DNA of 64,000 bases from Andalucia godoyi (Eukaryota; Discoba; Jakobea; Jakobida; Andaluciidae): positions 186,001 through 250,000 of the forward strand of contig VRVR01000040.1 in NCBI GenBank assembly GCA_009859145.1, read 5' to 3'. The notes below the pieces were generated by a model, which saw only the letters and a program-made list of their open reading frames with translations, did no database searches and was not told the DNA's origin. Both the position numbers and the translations under genes were made by a program. Positions 1 to 10,100 of this stretch are shown piece after piece; position 1 is the first letter of the stretch, and the number at the start of each line of letters is the position of its first letter.

Positions 1-729
1 AAGCAGCCAGGTGGGGGGAAACATGCACGGCAATTCAGCGGCCAATCGGAGGCTGGGTTCCAAATAAAGCTTTGGGACGACGGAGGCGAGCATCTGGTGA
101 TCCGACGTGTCTGCTACGATAAATGGACTGCTATAACCAAGATTGGAAAGGCTCGAAGTCGTTCGTCCGTCAGCCAGCCGCAACAGATTACACCGCAGAT
201 TGGGGATATGGTAGCAACGTCCCCCACAGGCCATCTTGCCATCGTCGGCTTGAGGTGGAACATTCATGTTCACGCTCGCGAACGTCGCATCAAAGCGGGA
301 TAAGCGAGTTTGTTGCCGAATACGAACAGAGATGCCTGCAGCCATCTTACACGGATGACTCTTTCGGCTCAGGGGCTGTGCGTGCCAGAGCTGGAATTTT
401 GCTTCCACACCACATCCAGAGCTTCTTCTCTGCTAATGTGGAAACATTTTCCGGCGCTCCACCTGTTGCCGCAGGTTGAACTCGGTAGAAGGAGGCTCGG
501 AGTCAACCTCCCGCCAACCCACACGGATCCACTGGAGAAAGAAGGCACACGTCTTCCAATGGACAATGCCTTAACATGGAGCGAAAACGCACGGCGTGCA
601 GCACGGCGCGGGAGGCGCAGCACTGGATAATGGCGCGTATTCTCGGCAACGTCTGAAAATCTAGCATCGCGAAAAACAGTAGCGAACATGCGATGATGAT
701 GAAGAAGTAAAACGCCTCACGCACGCACA
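1..729 (-). other. Possible broken or multi-exon gene at left edge
   Basis: Two minus-strand stretches look coding by codon pattern but are not joined. From about 729 to 503 an open frame without an ATG encodes a hydrophobic segment (FFIIIACSLLFFAML) followed by a Cys-rich sequence, like the anchor of a secretory or type II membrane protein. A second frame is open from about 432 through base 1, with a possible ATG at 345-343 and the segment FDATFASVNMNV. That second frame also continues sensibly upstream (502-436), broken only by a TAG at 435-433. The parts could be exons of one gene running off the edge, or a decayed gene. I recognise no domain. Confidence 0.3.
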
Positions 730-1250
730 ACGATTGCAGAATGTCATCACCACAAGTAATTTAAATCAAGACAAACAAACAAGCAAAAAAAGAAGAAAAA
801 AAGCACTGCCTCATGTTGTACAGTTATGCGGCATAGGGAATCATTCGATCGCAGCTGCTGCCGCAAATCCCGTGTTTGGACGCTTCGTGTTTGACGAGCG
901 CAGAAAGGACACGGTCAACACTTTTATTCGCAACGGTGCTGTTCTTGCATCGCAAATCAAAGCTGGAAGTGGGGAACATGACATTCGCTCCATGGCCTTG
1001 TTGTATTCCAGACGAAGGCAGCTTTGTCCCTCCTCAGCACGGGGGCTCCATCGGTCGAGACAACAGCGTCTCCCGGAGCTTCCCAGATGTTGGCATTTAC
1101 CACCCGAGTCAACCTCATGAATCATGACTGGAATGAACTGTTCCAGCATCCGAGTGTTCCGTAATCATACTCGTTTTATTTCTATTCGTTACTCGAGAGA
1201 AAGAACGGAAAAACAACAAACGACAGCGACGATGGCTGCAGCGAACGTGT
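730..1250. other. Gap without recognisable gene
   Basis: I see no convincing gene here. Several frames are open for 80-130 codons on both strands, but none shows a family motif or clearly coding codon use. The right end is the 3' flank of the cathepsin gene. Confidence 0.5.
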
Positions 1251-2195
1251 TTAGAGCGAAGCAAGTCCGGCCCAGGCATCAGCCTCGATACCGCACTCGT
1301 TGACACCACGAACGATCTTGAAGAAACCAGTCTCACCCCAAGCAGGGCCCCACGAGTTGGCAATCAACCAGTAGGCAACTCCGTTCTCAGTACCCCAACC
1401 GACAAGCTTGACTGCATGTCCTCCAAGGAGCTCACCAGTCTGGTGCTTGTAGACTCCCGAAGTGTACGAGATGAAATCCTTGTAGACCTCAAAGGCAACC
1501 TGGACGGGTCCGTTGGTGGACAATTCAGTCTGCATCTTGGCAACAGTCTCCCAGAACAGCAAGCCACCAGAAATGTGCTTTGCGTTCTTGGCCTTGTAGA
1601 GCTTAAGAGGGGATCCGTCAGTGCAGGTCTTGGGGCAAGAGCCAGAGTCTCCGCCACCAGAAGTGTACGGAACGCAGGCATCAGAAGGAAGACCAGTCGA
1701 CATGAGGAAAGACCAGGCGTTGGAGAGCTGTCCACCTTGGCAACCCATGTCACCGGTGTCGCAGGAAACCTGGTACTGCGGCGAGAGAACAACGTTCACA
1801 GAGCCCTTGGAGGCAATGCAGAAACGATCAGAGAGGGACTCAGAGGCAGAGAATGCCCAGCACGATCCACACTGCTGCTGGTCACGGATCGGATGGATGC
1901 AGTTGGGCCATTGGGTGCGCGCATCAAACGTTGCGGGGAGAGCAGCGAGTGCGGCGTCTGCAACAGATGAGGTTTCCCAGACAGTCGAGCGGCGGACAGG
2001 GAGAGGACCTCCGAGCATACGCTTGACCTCCTTCACAGTCTTTCCAGACATGGAGTTGTGGCCGGCCTTCCAGGTCGCGGCGGGGTTGTTGTTGATCTTG
2101 CTGATCAGCTCCTCCGTGATCACAATCTCAGTGTCCAGGAGAGCTGCAGAGACCGCGGCAAACGCCAGAACGGCAACGAATACACCCTTCATCAT
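1251..2195 (-). CDS. Cathepsin B-like cysteine protease (papain family C1A)
   Basis: A secreted or lysosomal cysteine protease zymogen of 314 aa that would cleave proteins in the endolysosome or food vacuole. Residues 1-18 form a signal peptide (start at the first of two adjacent ATGs). Residues 22-60 are a short propeptide of the cathepsin B type, with ELISKIN and TWKAGHN. The mature domain starts near LPATFDAR (86-93). The active site is complete: oxyanion Gln106, Cys112 in QCGSCWAF, His260 in GGHAV and Asn280 in ANSWG. Cathepsin B's two-His occluding loop is not evident, so it may act more as an endopeptidase than as a dipeptidyl carboxypeptidase. Single exon; the 5' flank is A/T-rich. Confidence 0.93.
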   Translation of the reverse strand: MMKGVFVAVLAFAAVSAALLDTEIVITEELISKINNNPAATWKAGHNSMSGKTVKEVKRMLGGPLPVRRSTVWETSSVADAALAALPATFDARTQWPNCIHPIRDQQQCGSCWAFSASESLSDRFCIASKGSVNVVLSPQYQVSCDTGDMGCQGGQLSNAWSFLMSTGLPSDACVPYTSGGGDSGSCPKTCTDGSPLKLYKAKNAKHISGGLLFWETVAKMQTELSTNGPVQVAFEVYKDFISYTSGVYKHQTGELLGGHAVKLVGWGTENGVAYWLIANSWGPAWGETGFFKIVRGVNECGIEADAWAGLASL

Positions 2196-2977
2196 TTTGT
2201 TAAAATTTTTGCAGTGAGATTTTAAAAATAAAATAAAAGAAAGGAAAAAGCAAAAACAAAAACACGAAAATAAATTTAAAAAAAACCGACGGGAAACGAC
2301 TGAACAAAGAGGCCCGGTTGGGGCGAACGCCCGATTGTCAGCTGTCAGTGGTGTCCGCTGACCAGCTGCAAATCCAAGGGAATTCCGATTCAGTTGGTGT
2401 CATTCCCCTTTGGGCCGCAGTGGAAATGTCACTTGTCAGTGCGATCGTGTCATTGGTGCTACCGGTTTGCTCCGCTATGGGGTGCGAATCCTTCTACTGG
2501 GCTCTTCGGCGCGCACGTACGAGTGTCCCAGTAGTACGTCTTTGGAAGTCAAAGCATTGTGCATGCAGCCGCCATGTTGTTTCCAAGACTTCACTCTTTT
2601 TTTTTTTTGAAAACTTGGATTTTAATAAAAAGGTATTTTTTTTTTCTACAAGGACATTGATGCTTTATCTTTTGCGGAGTTGGTCAGAGCGGAGTTCATG
2701 AGATCTCCTGCAGAGAGCAGCCGTCTTCTGATGCGCGCAGCGGGCGCTGGACGAAGCGGGCGAAAAATGACACTCGACAATCGTTTGCTGTCCACTTGAC
2801 ATCAAAGGAGAAAGGTGGTGAGACAGCAGCTGGCTGCAACTAGCTATAAAAAAATAAAATTAAAAAAGGTTCTTTTTCTGACGTATTTTATTATTTTGCT
2901 TTTGTGTTTTATTCTCATGATTGCATTCGGCTGAAGGACATTGCCATTTGCCATCGCGTTGCATACTAGAAGACGAT
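2196..2977. other. Divergent intergenic region (cathepsin B-like / ClpP)
   Basis: This is the shared upstream region of two divergently transcribed genes. It holds A/T-rich flanks (2220-2290, 2590-2645, 2840-2910) around a GC-richer core (2310-2560). A 127-codon frame at 2318-2701 shows no domain and reads through a poly-T tract, so I do not call it a gene. Confidence 0.5.
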
Positions 2978-3610
2978 ATGCTGTTTGCACGACGGTTGCT
3001 GTCTGCGGGTTCTCGAAGGTTTTCTTCTCTTGTCCCGATTGTCATCTCTAATGCCAGTGGCCGCGGGGAGCGAGCCATGGACATTTACTCTCGGCTGCTG
3101 GAGGACCGTATTGTTTGCTTGAGCGGTGCAATCGACGAGCCGCTCTCTTCTGCGATTGTTGCCCAGCTTCTCTTTCTGGATGCAGAGGACGCCCACAAGC
3201 CAATTTCAATGTTTATCAACTCTCCAGGAGGGGAAGTGACTTCGGGGCTGGCAATTTATGACTGCATGAAGTTTATTCGAGCCCCGGTGTCCACAGTCTG
3301 TGTTGGTCAGGCGTGCAGCATGGCCGCAGTGCTGCTTGCGGGCGGATCGTCTGGCCAGCGCCGCATCCTTCCGAATGCTCGAGTCATGTTGCACCAGCCT
3401 CACGGAGGCTTCAACGGCCAGGCGTCCGATATCGAAATTGCTGCCAAAGAGATCCTTTACTTGAAAGAAAGACTCTTGGATCTGCTCTCCACGGATTGCA
3501 AGCAAGAGCGAGGCAAGCTCAAAGAAATTCTGGATCGAGACTACTACTTGCATGCCAAGGAAGCAAAGGAGTTTGGCATTGTAGATGAGATTATATTCCA
3601 AAGACGGTGA
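2978..3610 (+). CDS. CLPP: Mitochondrial ATP-dependent Clp protease proteolytic subunit
   Basis: The peptidase subunit of the ClpXP protease, a double heptamer that degrades unfolded proteins in the mitochondrial matrix. The ATG at 2978 gives 210 aa and begins with an Arg-rich, acid-free presequence (MLFARRLLSAGSRRFSS) typical of mitochondrial import. A longer frame upstream lacks an ATG. The catalytic triad is intact: Ser114 in GQACSMAA, His139 in MLHQPHGG and Asp188 in LDRDYYL; the oxyanion-loop glycines are in INSPGGEV. Length matches the family once the presequence is included. Its ClpX partner is not in the window. Single exon; the tail is followed by TAA/AAT repeats. Confidence 0.95.
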   Translation: MLFARRLLSAGSRRFSSLVPIVISNASGRGERAMDIYSRLLEDRIVCLSGAIDEPLSSAIVAQLLFLDAEDAHKPISMFINSPGGEVTSGLAIYDCMKFIRAPVSTVCVGQACSMAAVLLAGGSSGQRRILPNARVMLHQPHGGFNGQASDIEIAAKEILYLKERLLDLLSTDCKQERGKLKEILDRDYYLHAKEAKEFGIVDEIIFQRR

Positions 3611-3711
3611 AATCAAACATTAAAATAAAATAATAATAATAATAATATGAAACATACGTGTGCAATTCTCGTGCATTCTTCAATAGAACCACCCACCATA
3701 TGCCGCCTCCT

Positions 3712-4719
3712 TTAGCTTCCATGGCCTGCTTTTGGACCGCTCAGCGTCTTGCGTTCTTGTAGCTTGGCCCATGCATACCAACCGGAGCCAACGAACCCTA
3801 GAATGATTGCGACAATGTTCGCTCGACTGTGCTTGGTGGAAAACACGGCGATTCCAACAAATGCCTGCAGGACGGACTTCGTTTGACCCGTAACCATCAC
3901 CGTCAAGGCAGAATTCATGATGCTGCACAGCTGAGTCGAGAGAATAAGGAGCACTCCGAGCAACACGGAAGCCCAAAAACATAACATGAACTTTGGGTCA
4001 TGCCAAAACCGGCCGGAAAAATCCAGTAGTTGGCGAGGCTCGTCAGTGAGGATGAACAGCAAGAGATGGTGAGGAAAACTGGCCCAGCAATGCAGCTGTG
4101 CAGACTGGAGGGCGTTCATGGACCGATCGACAAAATACCGGTTCGACAGCACAAGAAACAGGGATTGGAAGAACGCCGATCCAAGACCCAAGGCATATCC
4201 AATTACAGAGAAGGAAACATCCGACAATCCCATTGCAAATCCCGAAACCGTCATGACTAGAACGGAGCCGACGACCTGCCAGGACGGAGCAGCGCCCTTT
4301 TTGCGAACATACAGATCCAGGAAAAGAGTAATCGGAATCGCCTGTCGCTTGAGCATTCCATACGTAGGAACTGTAGTGTGCGACAGACACAAGAACGATG
4401 TGGCAACCGAAAGCACATTTGCAAATGAAATACCGAGCATTGAAGTAAACAGCTTCATGGATGGCGCATACGGGATGTTGCTCGTCACATTAAGGAAGGA
4501 GAGCAGCGCAAAGACAAGCATGCCTGCAAGAGCCTGGAACATTGCAAGCGCAAATGGAAAAGACGACCGATCGTCAAACGAGGACAGCACAGCCTTGTTA
4601 AACAGCACAATCAGCACGGAGACAGAACCGTACAAGAATGCAGACCCAATCGACAGGAACGTGCTCGGAGCATCGTCTATCGCTGCAGAGATCGCAGTCG
4701 ACGAAGAAGCACTCAACAT
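3712..4719 (-). CDS. SLC35-type nucleotide-sugar transporter (DMT superfamily)
   Basis: A 335-aa polytopic membrane protein with about 10 predicted helices, most similar in layout to SLC35D/UDP-sugar and GDP-sugar antiporters of the Golgi or ER. Supporting motifs are TYGMLKRQAIPITL after helix 4 (the position of LRRF in SLC35D) and the paired second-half motif LCSIMNSALTVMVTGQTKS, matching the family pattern N-S-A-L-T-x-x-x-x-G-x-x-K. Substrate cannot be inferred. An upstream in-frame extension begins with GTG, so ATG 4719 is preferred. Such carriers supply sugars for glycoprotein, glycolipid or GPI assembly. Single exon. Confidence 0.85.
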   Translation of the reverse strand: MLSASSSTAISAAIDDAPSTFLSIGSAFLYGSVSVLIVLFNKAVLSSFDDRSSFPFALAMFQALAGMLVFALLSFLNVTSNIPYAPSMKLFTSMLGISFANVLSVATSFLCLSHTTVPTYGMLKRQAIPITLFLDLYVRKKGAAPSWQVVGSVLVMTVSGFAMGLSDVSFSVIGYALGLGSAFFQSLFLVLSNRYFVDRSMNALQSAQLHCWASFPHHLLLFILTDEPRQLLDFSGRFWHDPKFMLCFWASVLLGVLLILSTQLCSIMNSALTVMVTGQTKSVLQAFVGIAVFSTKHSRANIVAIILGFVGSGWYAWAKLQERKTLSGPKAGHGS

Positions 4720-5472
4720 CGTTATCGAATTCGTCGCCTTGCACGAGGTCAAGGGACAACAACAGCAACAGCCACTACCACTACCACCACTCTCACGGTT
4801 TCTCACCACACACTCACGCGTGCCTCTCTTTCTCTATGTCTGCACGTCGAAGTGGCTGTTCGGACTTTTGGTTTGCTCAGACCTGTTTCCGTCCCCCCCA
4901 TTCTTTTCGGTTGCTGACCGTAGTAGGCGGGGGCGGGACTGCAGAAGAGCATCAAGTGCTTGCATCACAACCACCAATAATTTTTACGCCAGGCAAAAAC
5001 TGTGGTTGCTGTTCCCAATGATGCACGACAATGAGGATAAGCATCCTTGTCTGGAGAGCGATCTCGGAGCACGGGTCACGGTGAACAGGGTGGATATTGT
5101 AGCAGAAACGCCTTGTCGCAATGTGGACTTGCTGGCCTGCATACTTCACACTCTTTTTTCTCAGCTATCTCTGCGAGGGGGATCTGTGGGTGATTTCAAA
5201 TCAACATCGAGCCTGACAGAGAGAAGCGCTGAAAAGCAATTTTCAAAAGGGGTTTTATATTTGACAGCAACGAGTTCTGCCGAGAATTCATCCAGTGGGC
5301 AAAAATACAGAGGATGAATTGCGGATGTGGAATCCACATGGTCAGGGAGGGAGGTGCAATGCTCGCCAAAAGGAAGTGCATACCAGGCAAGAGATGCTGG
5401 GAAACATGGAGAAGCACGATTGGCCGATCGGGGATTGGCCACTTGCATGGACGGCAAAGCAATCCGTTTTGC
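4720..5472. other. Intergenic region, no gene seen
   Basis: Lies between the start of the SLC35-type gene and the end of the next minus-strand gene. A long open frame on the + strand (4118-5317) runs antisense through the transporter and carries no domain. No RNA gene or notable repeat seen. Confidence 0.5.
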
Positions 5473-6186
5473 TCATTGCGAGTGAGCTGCTGCATGCACC
5501 TTTTGGAATCGAGAATATGCCTTTTTCATCATGGCGACGCAGACCAGGGAGAGGGCGGTTGCTGAGAATGAAAGAGAGAAGCAAGCGATGGACACGTGGA
5601 CAACGGTATCGCTCACCTGGATGATATCGGTCGTGCAACTTGATTCCGGGGCTATGGCCTCCAGGATGCCGCAAGCTGCTCTTGTGCGGAGCTGGCCGCT
5701 CATGACCCGGTAAAAGAGGATGGCTGAAAACGCCCCACTTACGAGAGCAAAGACGCTGCACAGCAAACACAGCAGAAGCGAGACATAGGCCTGGTTTGCA
5801 GAAAGGGCTCTTGTTCTCACGGAGCGCGGAGCGAGAATCAGGAAACTGGTCAGAAAGAAAATGGCAATGGATACCATAAATATGCTGCTCCCAATGGCAG
5901 AACTCATCAGCGTCCACCAATCAGCGACGCTACCCATGACTGATCCGCTGCTCTTCGCATTCTTCCATGTCCCAGTCTCGGACGACGATCCTTGTCGGAG
6001 CGAATAAGTCAGCAGCGAGCACGAGAACGAGGTATCAGATCCAGCAAGTTCAAACGCCACCCACGGTTCCATCACATACAGACACACAAGCATTGCCAGC
6101 GCTCCCAACCACAGAATGGCATGTACAACAACGAGCGCATATGCCAGTTTGAACGATCGGTGTTGCTTCACCAAACGCAACACCAT
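5473..6186 (-). CDS. Four-helix membrane protein of unknown function
   Basis: A 237-aa protein with four predicted membrane helices: near residues 15-40 (AYALVVVHAILWLGALAML), about 93-115 (IFMVSIAIFFLTSFLIL), about 129-155 (SLLLCLLCSVFALVSG) and about 195-220. The loop between helices 1 and 2 is the longer one, unlike tetraspanins, where loop 3-4 is large. Two Cys flank the short 3-4 loop (CGILEAIAPESSC), possibly a disulphide on the lumenal or outer face. An open extension upstream has no ATG until 6186. I do not recognise the family. Layout resembles claudin/PMP22-like or DUF tetraspan proteins, but no signature motif is present. Confidence 0.75.
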   Translation of the reverse strand: MVLRLVKQHRSFKLAYALVVVHAILWLGALAMLVCLYVMEPWVAFELAGSDTSFSCSLLTYSLRQGSSSETGTWKNAKSSGSVMGSVADWWTLMSSAIGSSIFMVSIAIFFLTSFLILAPRSVRTRALSANQAYVSLLLCLLCSVFALVSGAFSAILFYRVMSGQLRTRAACGILEAIAPESSCTTDIIQVSDTVVHVSIACFSLSFSATALSLVCVAMMKKAYSRFQKVHAAAHSQ

Positions 6187-6580
6187 CCGGAGACAATACA
6201 GCACATCAGAAGCAAAAACAAAAAAAAAACAAAAAACAAGCAAGCAAGCGTCAGAACCAAGATGCCAAAAGTCACACCAATGTTTTGTTCTTATGCTTAC
6301 TGTTGAAGAGCTGTGTAAAATGCGCCGTTTTTCCACCTTCTTGTCTTTGTTATTTCTAGAAAAGACGATTCTGTAGCGCACGTTTGAGATGGAACTGTCC
6401 AGGTTTGTGCTGACGAGCGGCAAGAATGAAGAATGGAGAGGAACAAGCACTTTTGTTATTGTGGTTTTTAAAAAAATTATGTTTTTGATTATTAAAGTGG
6501 AAGCGCAAACAGAAAAATAATAATAAAATAACAAATAAATAATAGACTCCGCCGCAGATCTTCACACGCCTACACTATGC
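6187..6580. other. Intergenic, A/T-rich
   Basis: Upstream flank of the four-helix gene, with A-rich runs (6215-6240) and A/T-rich DNA (6460-6545). No gene, RNA or repeat recognised; the notable hairpin begins at 6581. Confidence 0.5.
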
Positions 6581-6620
6581 ACTGAACATGCATGTCTACG
6601 AATAGACATGCATGTTCAGT
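6581..6620 (-). promoter_or_regulatory. Perfect 18-bp stem with UUCG tetraloop
   Basis: Read on the minus strand, ACTGAACATGCATGTCTA, then TTCG, then the exact reverse complement: an 18-bp stem without mismatch and a 4-nt loop. As RNA this would be an exceptionally stable hairpin closed by a UUCG tetraloop. The TGA stop of the small minus-strand frame next to it (6618-6616) lies in the first arm, so the element sits at the stop codon/3' UTR junction. It could be an RNA-processing, decay or localisation signal, or in DNA a cruciform or dimer-binding site. The structure is certain; the role is inference. Confidence 0.75.
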
Positions 6621-6973
6621 CTTGCATCCCCGTTGCCGGGAAGGGGATAGGCCCCCCAACACGCCTCACGGCGTTCTTCAGATAAATGTTCTGCGCTCCG
6701 TTCCCAATCTCGATCAATCGGCGAGCTACACGCGGGGCATGCAAACCACTTCGCTTGCGCCGCTCGCGATACTCAGTCGCCTTATGGAACAAAACGTTGC
6801 AAAAAGTGAAACCAACGAATGATAGAATAGATGGCTACGGATGCTGCGCTAAAGAGTGTCGAAAATGCAGAGCCTGTGTCACCGGCTGAATTTTGGCCGA
6901 GCGCGCGTAAGCACGAATTCCCCTGTGAAACAAAACGTGCTGGTGTCGGCCAGTATTGACCGTGTCTGTTCAT
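6616..6973 (-). CDS. Small single-pass membrane protein, frame-disrupted
   Basis: An ATG at 6973 opens about 50 codons ending in a hydrophobic stretch (FSTLFSAASVAIYSI), after which that frame stops at 6782. A second frame, open from 6834 to a TGA at 6618-6616, continues with FVGFTFCNVLFHKATEY and the basic tail RERRKRSGLHAPR, and has coding-like codon use. Dropping one base near 6820-6822 would join them into about 118 aa with one uninterrupted helix and a conserved-looking charged C-terminus. The N-terminus would suit a mitochondrial membrane protein. The break may be a sequencing error, a real +1 frameshift or a mutation; a GT-AG intron fitting both frames was not found. Family unrecognised. 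Confidence 0.5.
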
Positions 6974-7101
6974 GTATACTTCCTTCCGTATGCATGACAA
7001 TGACGTGTTATTATTATTCAGCGTCAGCAAGATTCCTGGTGAATGAATTTCTTCTTCTGTTGTTACTTTTTTTAAATTACAAGAACATCGGCAGGAAAAC
7101 A

Positions 7102-10100
7102 TCAATTCTTTGAAACCAGTACAAAGCTGTCTCCTGAAGTAGTAGACACCGCTGGAGATGCAACCGCGTAGGTTTCCTGCGGTCGCAACGACGTCTCGAG
7201 AGCAGAATGAGTCAGGTACAGAGACAGGAAGACGCGCACCTCCTCGAGTCCATTTTCCAATTCTCTGTGGAACGGCAGCTGCATTTCCGAGACAATGTTA
7301 CCGTCAAGAATGACGCCTTCTTGGCACAACTCAAAAAACGTCAAGAGATTGGTTCGCAAACGATCGTATTCTGCAGCCGGATACTCGTTCCAAGGCCCAT
7401 TGCCGACATCCGCTGCATCTGATTTCAGAGGACGCAAAAACATCTTCACAATTTCGGGAATGCCTCCGTGGACAGTCAGGCGAACAGATCCTTGCAAAGC
7501 CAGCTGAAGCGCATTGATGTCCGGCTTCGTGGCTCGCACCACTCTCGTGAGGATCTCGTTCCGGTTCTCAATCAACTCAATGGCATTCTGCAGCGGGTTC
7601 AGCTCCACTTCATTCTTCCGAATAACAGCCAGGCGAGTGCGGATTCCAGGGAAGAAAGCTTCGGTAGTCAATATCGTCTTGCGCTTCCACTGCTCGGAAA
7701 CGTTTTCTGCTTGTGATTTCCCACTGTTCTTCGTAAATGGAGACTCGAAGGCAAACTGCTTGAGATTGACGTTTCTTTCGAAATACGTCACACGATCTTC
7801 AACGTGCGCCAACAAGTTCATGGCCGAGCCCGATCGCGAGCGCATCCCGTTCTGGCCACCGAAACTACGAGGCGACGGCAGAGGTATCGAGAGCGCGAGT
7901 CCTCCTCCTCCTCCTCCGCTGCCGCCGCCCCCGCCAGAGGTCTTCGGAGTGTTCTCAGAGTCTTGATCCAGTTGCTTGGGAAGAGGAGGCGGAATATACG
8001 GAGACAAGACCGTGATCTTCAATTCCTCTTTGAATTCAGGAGGAAGGACGCTCTCAAGATACTGCTTGATCTCCGCCAGACGCGTGATCTTTGGCATCTT
8101 GTAGACGTACTCCTTGTTCGCAATAATGACGCGGTAATACGTTCCCAGGTACCGCTTGGACTGGACTTCTGCGATCGTATTGGCCAACTCCGCCATCTGC
8201 TCATACCAGTCCCCAAGCTGGGAGTAGTCGCGTGCAGACAGCGCGATCGGCAGCAAAATTTCATACATGCGGATTGCATGTTCAAACAAGTCGCCTTTGG
8301 TCAGCAAATCAATAGCACGAAGTGCCGTCTGCTGGAAGTACTCGGCAGTAAACATGTCGAAATGGCAATCCTGGATAACAGGAATATGCATCAAATCGGG
8401 TGCAACAACATGGAACAGACGCTCAGCGTTGGTGTCGCACACCGATCGAACGGAATGACGCGGAGGGTACACGTATGGGTAAACAAGATGACAAATGTGG
8501 ATCAGGGACATTGCAGCTTCTGCAAAACAGAGATGTCGGAGATTCAGATCAGACAGATGCTGCAGCCACGTCGCACGCAGTTCCGGAGCATGTCCATACG
8601 ACTTGGCAATGCTAGCGTAACAATCCGCAAGCTCCTCCATATTTTGTTCTCGCCCGCTGTCCTTCGCTGACTGTTCAAGGACATGGATTTGCAAAGAGTC
8701 CTTCATCACATCTGCCAGCCGATCCATGATGTCGAACACTGCGTCTCGGAAATCTCGTGTAACCCGAGTATCCGCTTTGCAAAGAGCAGAGACGTAGCGA
8801 ATCGGCTCGGGGCAGTGGAACATAAGCGAGGAAAGCTGGACGGAAACATGCCTGGCAAGCGACGAAAAATCCTTTCTCTGCGCACGAAGAAGCACATACA
8901 GGAGGGCTGCCGCGTGCGTTTGCGTTGGCTTTGATGGATGGTTCATTCTGTGCAAAAGCTGCCTCGACACTTTGGGCAAAGGTGGCAGCACAGACATGCA
9001 AGCCAGCATCACGTGTACGTTCGCATCGTCGGACAGGTTTGAATCCAACAGATGGCACAGAATCCCGCAGAGGACGGGAAAATGCGAGTCTCTCGCGTGT
9101 CCACCAAGTCCTTCCGCGGACAGAGACACAGGGGTTGGTGGAAAGCGACTAAGCGGCGATGACGGCGACGGAGTCGTGATGACGGCGGGGGAAGCCAGCA
9201 CATCGGATAAATATAAATAAACGACTACATAACAAACATAAGACGACATAACTTGCATCGCGGAAATCAATCCATCGAGATTCTCAAGTGCTCCGTCTCC
9301 GCTGTCGCCAACGTCCAACGAAAAGACCGGTGAAACGCCCAACCGAATTGACTCTTTGCCCGTGGCTGCAGACCACGTTCCCGTTCCTCGGGCACCACCA
9401 GCTGTTGAAATCGAAAACGTTCGGGATGTGCTGGCACCCGATGCAGCGGAAATGGAGCCGGCCGTACTCACGCCGTTCTTTCTGCCCAGCGTACCGCCAG
9501 CAGCGCGTTTGGCTTTGAAGGAGGCCAAATCCTGACGGGTGGACACCGCACGCAGTGGATCCTTGTATCTTGATTCCAGGGACTCTTTGGTCTTCCCCGA
9601 CTTCCTTTCCGTCTTGATCAACTCTTCAGTGGCAGCTCGGCCAGCATAGTTGACGGAACTGATGGACTCGTGCATGATCGTGGTCATCAGAGGAAGCCTC
9701 GAGGAAATAACCTCTCTTCGTGCACTAACAGAAAGTTCTGAGAACATGTGCAGCACAACCAGATAGAATCTCCTCTGTTCTTGCAAATACTGCCATTCCT
9801 CTCGCCGCGCTTCCTCTTCCTCTTTGGACAGTGTCGATTGACTCGGACTGTCGGCATTCTCCACAAGCACTGGTGAGCTCCCCGCTGGAGAGTCCGTCGC
9901 GGACGTCTTCACTTTTTCTTTGGCTGCAAGGTACGCAGAGCTGGCAGCGGACTTCCACGATGCGTGCTGAGACATCAACGGGACCAAAATCGACTCGACA
10001 AATAACCGCGCAACGTGGTTTCGCGATGCAATGGATGCAAGCCGTTGGTCAAACCGGATCTTTGTCAAGAAGTTGATGATCAACACCAGCGCATTGTTCC

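Noticed and set aside
433-435. TAG read as an amino acid (stop-codon reassignment)
   Set aside because: TAG, TAA and TGA all end clear genes elsewhere in the window; one stop in a doubtful region is no evidence for recoding.
2318-2701. 127-codon frame between cathepsin and ClpP
   Set aside because: It has no domain and runs through poly-T tracts, and codon use is unlike the neighbours.
4118-5317. Open frame of 399 codons on the + strand
   Set aside because: It is antisense to the SLC35-type transporter for half its length, has no domain and owes its openness to the codon bias of the real gene.
9149-9252. Intron in the DOCK gene around the hydrophobic insert
   Set aside because: The GT-AG pairs that look best are 104 or 28 nt, which would break the frame, and none starts GTATG. 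I treat it as coding.
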